From Fusobacterium sp. JB019 (GTDB lineage: Bacteria > Fusobacteriota > Fusobacteriia > Fusobacteriales > Fusobacteriaceae): DNA of 64,000 nucleotides. The stretch covers positions 124,001 through 188,000 of the forward strand of contig JAUTCN010000002.1 in assembly GCA_030673965.1 (NCBI GenBank), read 5' to 3'. Under the pieces are notes generated by a model. The model had not been told where the DNA came from and made no database searches. It saw only the letters and a list, made by a program, of their open reading frames with translations. Positions 34,513-43,799 of this stretch are shown one piece after another. The position numbers and the translations under genes are program-made. Every line of letters starts with the position of its first letter. Position 1 is the first letter of the stretch.

Positions 34513-34588
34513 GAAAAAAATACAATCTTTTAGAAAATAAAAAAAAGAGTTAAAATAAATTAGAATAAAAAGATAGGAGATGGAGACA

Positions 34589-35020
34589 ATGTTGGAAAAA
34601 GAACTTGAAGGAAAAATTGTTGTTGTTGACCAGGTAAAAGACTGGAAAGAAGCAATAAGAAAAGTAGCCGAACCACTTTTGAAGAGGGGAGAAATAGAAA
34701 ATTCCTATGTAGATGCAATTTTTAATAAAATTGAAAAAATGGGAAACTATATTATTATAGAACCTAAAATAGCAATGCCCCATGCAAGACCAGAGGATGG
34801 AGTAAATAAAACTTGTATTTCTTTACTTAAAATAAATGAGGGAGTTTTATTTGATGGTGAAGATGAAAAAGTTTATTTAATATTTATGTTAGCTGCAAGT
34901 GATAATAGTTCTCATATTGATATTTTAAAGGATTTAATGAATATAATTGATGATGAAGATCAAATTGAAAAATTAATTTTAGCTAAATCTATTGAAGAAA
35001 CAAAAAAATTACTTAAATAA
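34589..35020 (+). CDS. PTS EIIA component (fructose/ascorbate type)
   Basis: 143 aa, a PTS_EIIA_2 domain. The phosphorylated His lies in AMPHARPEDGV (about residue 65). It passes phosphate from HPr to the EIIB encoded next. ATG 34589 has proper spacing to AGGAG; ATG 34580 touches the site. First gene of EIIA-EIIB-EIIC-kinase. The substrate is unknown. Confidence 0.92.
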   Translation: MLEKELEGKIVVVDQVKDWKEAIRKVAEPLLKRGEIENSYVDAIFNKIEKMGNYIIIEPKIAMPHARPEDGVNKTCISLLKINEGVLFDGEDEKVYLIFMLAASDNSSHIDILKDLMNIIDDEDQIEKLILAKSIEETKKLLK

Positions 35021-35033
35021 AGGAGAGATAAAA

Positions 35034-35309
35034 ATGATAAAAATAGTTACTGTATGTGGAAACGGAATTGGAAGCAGTCTTATGTGTGCAATGAAAATTG
35101 AAGAAATTTGTAAAGAGGAGGGGATAGAGGCTGATGTAACATCATCAGATTTTAATTCAGTTGCAGGGAAACAAGTTGATTTAATAGTTACTATTAAACA
35201 ATTAGCAGAACAATTAACAAATTATAATGTTGCAGAAATAAGAAGTTACACTAATAAAAGAAAAATAAAAGAAGATGTTTTAGAAAAAATAAAAGAGTTA
35301 ACTAAATAA
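35034..35309 (+). CDS. PTS EIIB component (UlaB/GatB-like)
   Basis: 91 aa. The phosphocysteine sits in TVCGNGIGSSLMCAM near the N-terminus. ATG 35034 follows AAAGGAGAG; a longer frame reaching back into the EIIA gene has no site. The EIIC gene starts 15 bp later. Confidence 0.92.
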   Translation: MIKIVTVCGNGIGSSLMCAMKIEEICKEEGIEADVTSSDFNSVAGKQVDLIVTIKQLAEQLTNYNVAEIRSYTNKRKIKEDVLEKIKELTK

Positions 35310-35324
35310 AATAGGAGGAAAATT

Positions 35325-36692
35325 ATGAATTTACTTAGAATTATAGGAAATGATATTTTAACAAGTCCTGCATTTTTATTAGGGATAATATCATTAATTG
35401 GATTAGTAGCATTGAAAAAGCCATTTAATAAACTTATTACAGGAACATTAAAACCAATTATAGGTTATATTATGTTAGGTGCAGGTGCAGGGGTTATAGT
35501 AAAAAATCTAGATCCTTTAGGGAAAATGATTGAACATGGATTTAATATAACAGGAGTAGTTCCTAATAATGAAGCAATAACTTCAATTGCGCAAGACATT
35601 TTAGGAAAAGAAACAATGTTTATATTATTAGCAGGTTTAATAATAAATGTTTTAATTGCAAGATTTACAAAATATAAATATATATTTTTAACAGGACATC
35701 ATAGTTTCTTTATGGCATGTATGCTTTCAGCAGTTTTATCTACTTCAGGATTAAAAGGAGCAACTCTTATACTAGCTGGTGGATTTTTATTAGGAGCATG
35801 GTCAGCTATTTCTCCTAGTATTGGACAAAAATACACAGATTTAGTTACAGATGATGACGGTATAGCTATGGGACATTTTGGTTCTTTAGGTTATTATATT
35901 TCAGCTTTTATTGGAAGCAAAATAGGAAATAAAGAAAAAAGTACAGAGCATATTGAAATACCAGAAAAATATAATTTCTTAAGAGATTCTACTATTTCAA
36001 CAGCAATTACAATGATTGTTTTTTATTTAATAGCAGCTATAGTAGCAGGACCTAAATATGTTCAAGAATTATCAGGGGGAACAAATTATATTGTTTATGC
36101 ATTAACTGCAGCCTTAAGTTTTGCTGTTGGTGTAACAATAGTGTATAATGGAGTAAGAATGATATTATCAGAACTTATTCCGGCTTTTCAAGGTGTATCA
36201 CAAAAAATTATACCTAAAGCAATTCCAGCAGTTGACTGTGCAGTATTCTTTACATATGCACCAAATGCAGTTTTAATTGGATTTATATCTTCATTCATAG
36301 GTGGTATTATAGGAATGCTTGTATTAGGTGGAATGGGAGCAGTATTAATTATACCAGGACTTGTACCACATTTTTTCTGCGGAGCTACAGCAGGAATTTA
36401 TGGAAATGCAACTGGAGGTAAAAAGGGAGCAGTAGTAGGGGCTTTTGTTAATGGATTATTCCTAGCATTTTTACCAGCCTTCTTATTACCAGTATTAGGT
36501 AACTTAGGTTTCCAAAATACAACATTTGGAGATTTTGATTTTGGAGTAATTGGAATCATTATAGGAAACTTAATTAATAGATTTGGTAACACAGGAATTA
36601 TTTCAATAATTACATTATTCTTAATAGTTTTAATTGTACCAAATTTCATAAAAACAAAGACACATGTTATAAATGCTAAGGATGAATATTAA
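35325..36692 (+). CDS. PTS EIIC component (ascorbate UlaA/SgaT family)
   Basis: 455 aa, about ten to eleven transmembrane helices. TGHHSFFMACMLSAVL and the gly-rich central helices match UlaA-type permeases. It imports and phosphorylates a sugar or sugar acid with the EIIA and EIIB proteins. The ascorbate catabolic genes that normally accompany ulaA are absent, so ascorbate is not assumed. Confidence 0.9.
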   Translation: MNLLRIIGNDILTSPAFLLGIISLIGLVALKKPFNKLITGTLKPIIGYIMLGAGAGVIVKNLDPLGKMIEHGFNITGVVPNNEAITSIAQDILGKETMFILLAGLIINVLIARFTKYKYIFLTGHHSFFMACMLSAVLSTSGLKGATLILAGGFLLGAWSAISPSIGQKYTDLVTDDDGIAMGHFGSLGYYISAFIGSKIGNKEKSTEHIEIPEKYNFLRDSTISTAITMIVFYLIAAIVAGPKYVQELSGGTNYIVYALTAALSFAVGVTIVYNGVRMILSELIPAFQGVSQKIIPKAIPAVDCAVFFTYAPNAVLIGFISSFIGGIIGMLVLGGMGAVLIIPGLVPHFFCGATAGIYGNATGGKKGAVVGAFVNGLFLAFLPAFLLPVLGNLGFQNTTFGDFDFGVIGIIIGNLINRFGNTGIISIITLFLIVLIVPNFIKTKTHVINAKDEY

Positions 36693-36709
36693 AAAGAAGG
36701 AAGATGTTT

Positions 36710-37606
36710 ATGAAAAAAATACTTTGTGTAGGACATTCAGCTTTTGATATTACTTATTTATTAAATGAATTTCCAAAGGAAAACAAAAAATATAAGGCGA
36801 AAGATAGGACTATGGTTAGTGGTGGCCCTGCAGGAAATGCATCATATTTATTAGGTAAATATGGTGAGGAAGTATCTTATATAACTGTTTTAGGAAATGA
36901 TTTTTATGGAAAAAAAATTATAGAAGATTTAGAAAGTGTTGGAGTAGATACAAAAAATATAATAATGAGCGAAAAATATATTACTCCATGCAGTTTAATA
37001 ATAGCAAATGGAAGTACAGGATCGAGGACAATAATAAATTATAGGGAAGAAAAAGAAATTTTAGATTTAGATATTAAATATAAAAATTCTCCGCAGATAA
37101 TTCTTTATGATGGTCATGAACTTGATATAGCACTTGCTACAAATAAATTATTTCCATCGGCTATTTCAGTTTTAGATGCAGGGACTTATAAAAAAGGAAC
37201 TTTAGTATTAGGAAAGTTAGTAGATTATCTTATTTGTTCTGAAGATTTTGCAATGGAATATTGTAAAATAGATAAAATTCAAGAGAAAGATTTTGAATAT
37301 GTTTTAGATAAATTAAAAGAATTAAATAAAAATACTATAATAGTTACTCTAGGTGAAAGAGGATCTATTATGAAAAAAGATGATAAGGTTATAAAATATG
37401 AAACTTTTAAAGCAAATGCAATTGATACAACTGGAGCAGGGGATATATTTCATGGAGCTTTTGTTTATGGTCTAAGCAAAGGATTTACAATAGATGAAAA
37501 TATTAGGTTTGCATCAGCTTGTGCATCTCTTTCTGTTGAAAAACTAGGAGGAAGAAATTCAATTCCAGAACTTGAAGAAGTTTATAAAAAATTAGAAGAG
37601 AAATAA
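36710..37606 (+). CDS. PfkB-family carbohydrate kinase
   Basis: 298 aa, ribokinase fold. The first PfkB signature region is GGPAGNASYLLGKYG (about residue 38). The catalytic signature DTTGAGDIFHGAF (about residue 240) holds the base Asp and anion hole. ATG 36710 is nine bases from AAGG, better than ATG 36704. As the last gene of the PTS operon it probably phosphorylates the imported sugar phosphate or its product. The exact substrate is unknown. A terminator follows. Confidence 0.88.
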   Translation: MKKILCVGHSAFDITYLLNEFPKENKKYKAKDRTMVSGGPAGNASYLLGKYGEEVSYITVLGNDFYGKKIIEDLESVGVDTKNIIMSEKYITPCSLIIANGSTGSRTIINYREEKEILDLDIKYKNSPQIILYDGHELDIALATNKLFPSAISVLDAGTYKKGTLVLGKLVDYLICSEDFAMEYCKIDKIQEKDFEYVLDKLKELNKNTIIVTLGERGSIMKKDDKVIKYETFKANAIDTTGAGDIFHGAFVYGLSKGFTIDENIRFASACASLSVEKLGGRNSIPELEEVYKKLEEK

Positions 37607-37612
37607 AATAAG

Positions 37613-37649
37613 TTGCAGTTTTAAATATTTTTTTAAAGCTGCAATTTTT
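37613..37649 (+). terminator. Terminator of the PTS operon
   Basis: TTGCAGTTTTAAA ... TTTAAAGCTGCAA then five Ts. Confidence 0.85.
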
Positions 37650-37678
37650 ATTTTAATAAAAATTATAACATGATTAAA

Positions 37679-37695
37679 ATTAAGGTGGTATAATA
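37679..37695 (+). promoter_or_regulatory. Extended -10 promoter of the antiporter gene
   Basis: ATTAAGGTGGTATAATA contains TGGTATAAT. The same 17 bases occur at 5275-5291. No good -35 is visible. Confidence 0.5.
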
Positions 37696-37722
37696 ATACT
37701 AGGATATAAAGGGGGGTAAAAT

Positions 37723-39738
37723 ATGTTTAGAATTATTAATTTACAGACAATGGATCCTATTTTAATGTTTACTATTTTTATGGGAATAGTTTTAATTTCT
37801 CCAATATTATCAGTTAAAACTAAAATTCCATCAATAATATATTTATTGTTAGGTGGTATGTTCATAGGACCATATGGTTTTAATATAGTTTCTAGAACTT
37901 TAAAGACGGAACTTCTTGGAGTTATAGGGCTCTTATATATAATGTTTGAAGCCGGATTAGAAATTAATTTAGAAGAAGTTGAAAAAAATAAATCCTATAG
38001 TTTAATATTTGGAACTTTAACTTTTTTAATACCTTTATTTTTAGGATTTTTAGGAGGGGTGTATATATTAAAAATGAGCATGTTAAGTTCTGTATTACTT
38101 GCTAGTTTATTTTCTTCTCATACTTTAATAACCTATCCAATTGTTAGTAAGTTTGGGATAAATAAAAGGAAAAGTATAACAGCTGTAATTGGAGGAACAA
38201 TAATAACAGATGTTCTAGCACTAATAGTTTTAATTATAGTGATTGCAACTTATCAAGGTAACTTAACACTTATGTTTTGGGGTAAATTTATTAGTTTAAC
38301 AGTCATATATGTTATATTTTCAGCTAAATATATTCCTAAAATAGCAAAACATTTTTTTATTAAATATGCTAAGGGAAATGGAAGTGAAGAATATGTATTT
38401 ATAATTACTATTACATTTATACTAGCTCATATATCTCACATGATAGGTCTAGAACCAATAATTGGAGCTTTTTTATCAGGGTTAATTTTAAATAGTTTAA
38501 TTCCAGAAAGAAGTGTGTTAATGGCAAGGGTTAAATTTATAGGAGAAACTTTGTTTATTCCATTTTTCTTGATATCTGTTGGTATGTTAATTGATGTTAG
38601 TCAATTTATAAAAAATGAAAAAACTATAAAGGTAGCTTTAATGATGATTGTTACAGCTATAATATCTAAATTTATTGCAGCTTTTGTTTTTGGTAAAGTT
38701 ATAAAACTAAAAAAAATTGAAAATCTTTTAGTTTTTTCAATGTCGGTAAATCAAGCAGCAGCAACTTTAGCAGCAGTAACTGTAGGTTACAATGTTGGGA
38801 TATTAAGTGAATATATTTTAGCAGGAACAATAACAATGATTATGGTAACTTGTTTTATGGGGACTTTTTTTACAGAATATACTGCTAAAAAGATTGCTTA
38901 CGGAGAAAATAACGATGAGGAATTATCAAACGATTTACATAGAATTTTAGTTCCAGTGAATCAGGAGATAAATTTAGAAAATTTAATGGAATTTAGTTTT
39001 TTGTTACAGAATATAAAAAGACATGATCCAATTTATGTTTTGAAAATAATAAAAGAAAAAGATGATAATGATAAAGAAATTATAGAAAGTGAAAAACTTT
39101 TGGAAAAAGTTATTAAAAGAGCAAGGGAATTGAAAAGAGAAATTATTCCTCTAATAAGGATTCAAGATGATGTGTCTAATGGAATATTAACAACAGCTAA
39201 GGAAAATAGAATTTCAAAGGTAGTTTTTTCTTGGGATAGAAAACATCCTGAAAAAAATAAAATTTTTGGAGCTGTTATAGATAAATATACTGAAGCTAGT
39301 ACATCTCTTGTCTATATATTAAAACTAGAACATACACTAGGAACAGCTTCTAAAACATATATTTTAATCCCTGATTTAATAATGAAACACAGAGGATTTT
39401 TGCAAATGCTTGAAAATACTTTGAAACATTTAAAAGAATTAAATACTAAGATTATATTTGTATGTAAAGATGAGACTAAAGAATATTTAGACAATTTTAT
39501 AAAAGATAATAAGGGAGTTGATTTTTTAACTGTAAATAAATGGGATAAACTAGATGAATTTGTAAAAAATTTAATAAAACCAGGAGATTTAATTATTTTC
39601 TTTTTAGGAAGAAGAGAAGAAAGTACTTGGAGTAATTCTCAAGATGAATCAGCTAAAAGTTTAGTTGAAGATGAGAAGACTAATTTTATAGGAATATATT
39701 TATCTTGTAACAAAGGAAAAGAATGTCATTGTGAATAA
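37723..39738 (+). CDS. Cation:proton antiporter (CPA2/KefB-like) with C-terminal Usp-like domain
   Basis: 671 aa. Twelve or so transmembrane helices in the first 390 residues, with helix patterns of Na+/H+ exchangers such as YLLLGGMFIGPYGFNI and VNQAAATLAAVTVGYN. About 270 cytoplasmic residues follow with a UspA-like arrangement (DLHRILVPVNQEINLENL near residue 405). The end is CNKGKECHCE. It would move Na+ or K+ against protons. GGGGGG site before the ATG. Single gene with its own terminator. Confidence 0.88.
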   Translation: MFRIINLQTMDPILMFTIFMGIVLISPILSVKTKIPSIIYLLLGGMFIGPYGFNIVSRTLKTELLGVIGLLYIMFEAGLEINLEEVEKNKSYSLIFGTLTFLIPLFLGFLGGVYILKMSMLSSVLLASLFSSHTLITYPIVSKFGINKRKSITAVIGGTIITDVLALIVLIIVIATYQGNLTLMFWGKFISLTVIYVIFSAKYIPKIAKHFFIKYAKGNGSEEYVFIITITFILAHISHMIGLEPIIGAFLSGLILNSLIPERSVLMARVKFIGETLFIPFFLISVGMLIDVSQFIKNEKTIKVALMMIVTAIISKFIAAFVFGKVIKLKKIENLLVFSMSVNQAAATLAAVTVGYNVGILSEYILAGTITMIMVTCFMGTFFTEYTAKKIAYGENNDEELSNDLHRILVPVNQEINLENLMEFSFLLQNIKRHDPIYVLKIIKEKDDNDKEIIESEKLLEKVIKRARELKREIIPLIRIQDDVSNGILTTAKENRISKVVFSWDRKHPEKNKIFGAVIDKYTEASTSLVYILKLEHTLGTASKTYILIPDLIMKHRGFLQMLENTLKHLKELNTKIIFVCKDETKEYLDNFIKDNKGVDFLTVNKWDKLDEFVKNLIKPGDLIIFFLGRREESTWSNSQDESAKSLVEDEKTNFIGIYLSCNKGKECHCE

Positions 39739-39755
39739 GTAGTAAATAAAAATAG

Positions 39756-39798
39756 AAAATGTAGACTTACAAGAAAAACTTGTAAGTCCACATTTTTA
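39756..39798. terminator. Bidirectional terminator between antiporter and purine nucleoside phosphorylase genes
   Basis: AAAATGTAGACTTACAAG ... CTTGTAAGTCCACATTTT, long stem with T-rich flanks. Confidence 0.85.
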
Positions 39799-39808
39799 TA
39801 ATTTATAT

Positions 39809-40624
39809 TTATTTTAAATTTTTAACAATGGTCTTAATCCATAAACAAAAATCTTTTTCAACTTTCTTAGCTATTTCCATAACTGATTCATGAGAATGCG
39901 GTTTAGTAGCAATACCAGTTGCCATATTAGTGATACAAGAAATACCTAATATTTCCATACCTAAATAATTTGCCACAATGGCTTCAGGTACAGTTGACAT
40001 ACCAACAGCGTCTCCTCCCATTAAAGAATATGCTTTAATTTCACTAGCAGTTTCATATGATGGACCAGTAGTTCCAAGATATACTCCCTCACTATATTTT
40101 ATATTTAAATTCTTTGCTTCTTTTTTAGCACTTTCAATAAATTTTTTAGAATAGACTTCTGTCATATCAGGAAATCTTGTACCAAATCTATCATCATTTT
40201 TTCCAATTAATGGATTAGTTCCAAAAAAGTTTATATGATCTTTAATTATCATTAAAGTTCCATCTTGAAAATTTGGATTTATTCCTCCTGCAGCATTACT
40301 TAAAATAAGTTTTTCTATTCCAAACATTTTCATAATATAAATAGGATAAGTTACTTCTTTCATAGGATAACCTTCATAAAAATGAATTCTTCCTTTCATG
40401 GCCATAACTTCTGTATCTCCTATTTTTCCAAAAATAAGTTTTCCAGCATGACCTTTAACTGTAGAAATAGGGAAATTTGGAATTTCATGATAATCTATCT
40501 CAACGGTTTCTTTAATTTCATTTGCTAAGCTTCCAAGTCCACTTCCAAGAATAATTGCAATTTTTGGACTATAATTTGTTCTAGATTTTATAAATTTAAT
40601 ACTTTCTAATACTTTATTATACAT
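39809..40624 (-). CDS. Purine nucleoside phosphorylase
   Basis: 271 aa from ATG 40624, which follows AAAGGAG. The frame extends upstream but without a site. ILGSGLGSLANEI, GHAGKLIFGKIG, GRIHFYEGY and SNAAGGINPNF are the conserved segments of the trimeric PNP family; GDAVGMSTVPEA is near the C-terminus. It splits inosine and guanosine with phosphate for purine salvage. Cytoplasmic, single gene, divergent from nrdD. Confidence 0.93.
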   Translation of the reverse strand: MYNKVLESIKFIKSRTNYSPKIAIILGSGLGSLANEIKETVEIDYHEIPNFPISTVKGHAGKLIFGKIGDTEVMAMKGRIHFYEGYPMKEVTYPIYIMKMFGIEKLILSNAAGGINPNFQDGTLMIIKDHINFFGTNPLIGKNDDRFGTRFPDMTEVYSKKFIESAKKEAKNLNIKYSEGVYLGTTGPSYETASEIKAYSLMGGDAVGMSTVPEAIVANYLGMEILGISCITNMATGIATKPHSHESVMEIAKKVEKDFCLWIKTIVKNLK

Positions 40625-40778
40625 AAAAATCTCCTTTCCAAAATAAATAGTTCTATTAATATAATAGTGCCTTATTTGAATAAAGTCAACCCTGTCAATA
40701 GATTTTATCATATAAAAAAAGAATGATTCAAAAAGCTATTGAAAATTAAGGAATAGAAAAGATAAAAAAAATAAATTA

Positions 40779-40828
40779 TCACAATATCTTGTGCGCTAGT
40801 TGAAAAGGAGCACAAGATGTTGTATAAT
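40779..40828 (+). promoter_or_regulatory. nrdD promoter with a pair of NrdR-like boxes
   Basis: Box 1, TCACAATATCTTGTGC (40779-40794), and box 2, GCACAAGATGTTGTAT (40810-40825), start 31 bp apart, three helical turns. Both fit the NrdR consensus (ACACwATATmTwGTGT-like). The promoter TTGAAA (40800-40805), 17 bp, TATAAT (40823-40828) overlaps box 2. This matches NrdR-repressed nrd promoters; the regulator itself is not in the window. Confidence 0.75.
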
Positions 40829-40872
40829 TCCATTAAGGGATACCAAGCAACAGAAAAAAGGAGATGGGGATT

Positions 40873-42957
40873 ATGATCCAAACAATAAGAAAACGTAACG
40901 GAGATTTAGTTGAATTTTGTGGTGATAAAATAACAAGAGCAATATTTAAAGCTGCCACTGCAGTGGGTGGAAATGATTGGGAAAAATCAGAAGAGTTATC
41001 TCAAGAAGTTATAGATATGCTTTTTAAAAAATATAAAGATACAGTGGATGTCGAATATGTTCAAGATACGGTTGAAAAAGTTTTAATAGAAGGTGGGCAT
41101 GCTAAGACAGCTAAGGCTTATATCTTATATAGAGAAAAACGTCGTGGTGCAAGGGAAAAAAATGCTTTAATAGGAGCAACAATTGATTTATTTTCTAAAT
41201 ATTTAGATGATGGAGATTGGAGAATAAAAGAAAATGCAAATACTCAAAAATCAATAAATGGAATGAATAACTATATTCGTGAAAGTTTTACAAAACAATA
41301 TTGGTTACATGAGATTTATCCAGCTGAAATTCGTTCAGCTCATTTATCAGGAGATTTACATTTACATGATTTAGGATTCTTTGGACCTTATTGTGCAGGT
41401 TGGGATTTAAGACAACTTCTTGTTCAAGGTTTTGGAGGAGTAGAAGGAAAAGTAGAATCTAGTCCAGCAAAACATTTACGTAGTTTCTTAGGACAAGTAG
41501 TTAATTCAACTTTTACAACTCAAGGGGAAACAGCAGGTGCTCAAGCATGGAGTAGTTTTGACACATATTGTGCTCCATTTATAAAATACGATAATCTTGA
41601 TTTTAAAGCTGTTAAGCAAATTTTACAAGAGTTTATATTTAATTTGAATGTACCTACAAGAGTTGGATTTCAATGTCCTTTCTCAAATTTAACTTTTGAT
41701 TTAAAAGCTCCATCTACATTAAAAAATCAACCAGTTATAATTGGTGGAAAATTAATGGAAGAAACATATGGGGACTTTCAAAAAGAAATGGATATGCTAA
41801 ATGAAGCATTTTGTGAAGTTATGGAAGAGGGGGATAAAAAAGGTAGAGTATTTACTTTCCCTATCCCTACAATAAATATAACAAATGATTTTGATTGGAA
41901 TAGTAAAGTAACAGATAAATTTATGGAAATAGCTTGTAAATACGGAATTCCTTATTTTTCAAATTATGTAAGTTCAGATTTATCTCCAGAAGACGCTCTA
42001 TCTATGTGTTGTCGTTTAAGATTGGATACTAAAGAACTTCGTAAAAGAGGAGGAGGATTATTTGGATCAAATCCACTTACAGGATCAATAGGAGTTGTAA
42101 CTATAAATCTTCCTAGAATAGCTTATCTATCTTCAACAAAGGAAGAATTTCAAGAAAGACTAAAAAAATTAATGGATATAGCTAAGGAAAGTTTAGAGAT
42201 TAAACGTAAAACTATTGAAAGACAAACTGAACATGGAATGTATCCTTATTCAGAAAATTATTTAAAAGATGTATATAAAAGAACAGGGGAATATTGGTAT
42301 AATCATTTCAATACAATAGGACTTATAGGAATGAATGAAGCTTGTTTAAATTTCTTAGGAGAAGGAAAAGATATAACAACAAAAGAAGGACAAGAATTTT
42401 CTTTAGAAGTTTTAGATTATATGAGAGAAGTTATTGCTAAATATCAAGATGAAACAGGACATGTTTATAACTTAGAAGCTACTCCAGCAGAGGGAACAAG
42501 TTATAACTTAGCTAATAAAGATAAATCAAGATATAAAGATATAATTACTGCAGGAGATGAAGTTTGTTATTATACAAATTCTTCTCAACTTCCAGTTGGT
42601 TATACAGATGATATATTTGAAACACTTGATCTTCAAGATGAATTACAATGTAAATATACAGGTGGAACAGTATTACATTTATATTTAGGAGAGCAAATAA
42701 AAGATATAGAAATAGCTAAGAGTTTATTAAAGAAAGCATTTACTAATTATAAGTTACCATACTTATCACTAACACCAACATTCTCAATTTGTCCAGAGCA
42801 TGGATATATAACTGGTGAAGTTGAAAGATGTCCAGAATGTGGTAAGCTTACAGAAATATGGACTAGAGTAGTTGGATACCTTCGTCCAGTTCAAAACTTT
42901 AATAAGGGTAAAACAGAAGAATATTCAGAAAGAGTAAAATATGTTATAAAAAATTAA
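40873..42957 (+). CDS. nrdD: Anaerobic ribonucleoside-triphosphate reductase
   Basis: 694 aa. N-terminal ATP-cone (about 1-90), catalytic barrel, and C-terminal zinc site CPEHGY ... CPECG. The glycyl radical motif RVVGYLRP (Gly about 668) lies close to the end. It reduces NTPs to dNTPs without oxygen. ATG 40873 is nine bases after AAGGAG; ATG 40864 touches the site. nrdG follows after 15 bp. The promoter carries NrdR-like boxes. Confidence 0.96.
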   Translation: MIQTIRKRNGDLVEFCGDKITRAIFKAATAVGGNDWEKSEELSQEVIDMLFKKYKDTVDVEYVQDTVEKVLIEGGHAKTAKAYILYREKRRGAREKNALIGATIDLFSKYLDDGDWRIKENANTQKSINGMNNYIRESFTKQYWLHEIYPAEIRSAHLSGDLHLHDLGFFGPYCAGWDLRQLLVQGFGGVEGKVESSPAKHLRSFLGQVVNSTFTTQGETAGAQAWSSFDTYCAPFIKYDNLDFKAVKQILQEFIFNLNVPTRVGFQCPFSNLTFDLKAPSTLKNQPVIIGGKLMEETYGDFQKEMDMLNEAFCEVMEEGDKKGRVFTFPIPTINITNDFDWNSKVTDKFMEIACKYGIPYFSNYVSSDLSPEDALSMCCRLRLDTKELRKRGGGLFGSNPLTGSIGVVTINLPRIAYLSSTKEEFQERLKKLMDIAKESLEIKRKTIERQTEHGMYPYSENYLKDVYKRTGEYWYNHFNTIGLIGMNEACLNFLGEGKDITTKEGQEFSLEVLDYMREVIAKYQDETGHVYNLEATPAEGTSYNLANKDKSRYKDIITAGDEVCYYTNSSQLPVGYTDDIFETLDLQDELQCKYTGGTVLHLYLGEQIKDIEIAKSLLKKAFTNYKLPYLSLTPTFSICPEHGYITGEVERCPECGKLTEIWTRVVGYLRPVQNFNKGKTEEYSERVKYVIKN

Positions 42958-42972
42958 GGAGAGGTTGATTCT

Positions 42973-43656
42973 ATGAAGTTTGGAGGAATACAAAAGACTA
43001 GTACTATAGATTTTCCTAAAAAACTAAGTTGTGTAGTCTTTACATTAGGATGTGATTTAGATTGTTTTTATTGTCATAATCGTCAACTTATAGAGACCGG
43101 AGAAGAGATTTCAGAAAAAGAAATAAAAGCATTTTTAGAAAAAAGAAGAGGATTACTTGATGGGGTTGTAGTTAGTGGTGGAGAAGCTACTTTACAAAAA
43201 GATTTACTTAAATTTTTTAAATATTTAAAAAAATTAGGTTATGCAACTAAACTAGATAGTAATGGTCAAAGTTTAGAAGTTATTAAAAAATTAAATGAAG
43301 CTAAAGTTGTTGATTATTTTGCTATAGATCTAAAGGGGGCAAGAGAAAAATATACTCATATATGTGGAGAAAGAGCAGATTACGAAAAGACTGCAGAAAC
43401 TATAAGATATTTATTTGATGCTAAAGCAAATTTTGAAGTAAGAACAACTTTATATCCAGGAATAACTAAAGAAGATTTAATTTCAATTGCAAAGGATTTT
43501 GAAAATTTTCCTTTATGGAGATTTAATTATTTTCATATGCCAGAAAAATTTAAAAAATGTGATTTAAAAAGGCTTAGAGGAAAAGTATTAACCAAGTATG
43601 ATATGATAAAGATAAAAAAAGATTTGAATGAATATCAGAAAAATTTAGAGATTTAA
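42973..43656 (+). CDS. nrdG: Anaerobic ribonucleotide reductase activating enzyme (radical SAM)
   Basis: 227 aa. The radical-SAM cluster motif is CDLDCFYCHN (CxxxCxxC) near residue 26, followed by VVSGGEATL. It uses SAM to create the glycyl radical on NrdD encoded just upstream. This is the longer NrdG form found in many anaerobes. The pair ends in a strong terminator. Confidence 0.93.
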   Translation: MKFGGIQKTSTIDFPKKLSCVVFTLGCDLDCFYCHNRQLIETGEEISEKEIKAFLEKRRGLLDGVVVSGGEATLQKDLLKFFKYLKKLGYATKLDSNGQSLEVIKKLNEAKVVDYFAIDLKGAREKYTHICGERADYEKTAETIRYLFDAKANFEVRTTLYPGITKEDLISIAKDFENFPLWRFNYFHMPEKFKKCDLKRLRGKVLTKYDMIKIKKDLNEYQKNLEI

Positions 43657-43670
43657 AAATAAAATAACAA

Positions 43671-43706
43671 AAAAGATTAGCTTGAATAAAGCTAATCTTT
43701 TTTTAT
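43671..43706 (+). terminator. Terminator of nrdD-nrdG
   Basis: AAAAGATTAGCTT-loop-AAGCTAATCTTTT and a T run. Confidence 0.88.
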
Positions 43707-43799
43707 TTAGGTATTTAAATATTTTAAAAAATACCTATTAATGTTATAATAAACTATAATGGATTAATTGTATTTAAAATAGGACAAAAAGGAGAATTT

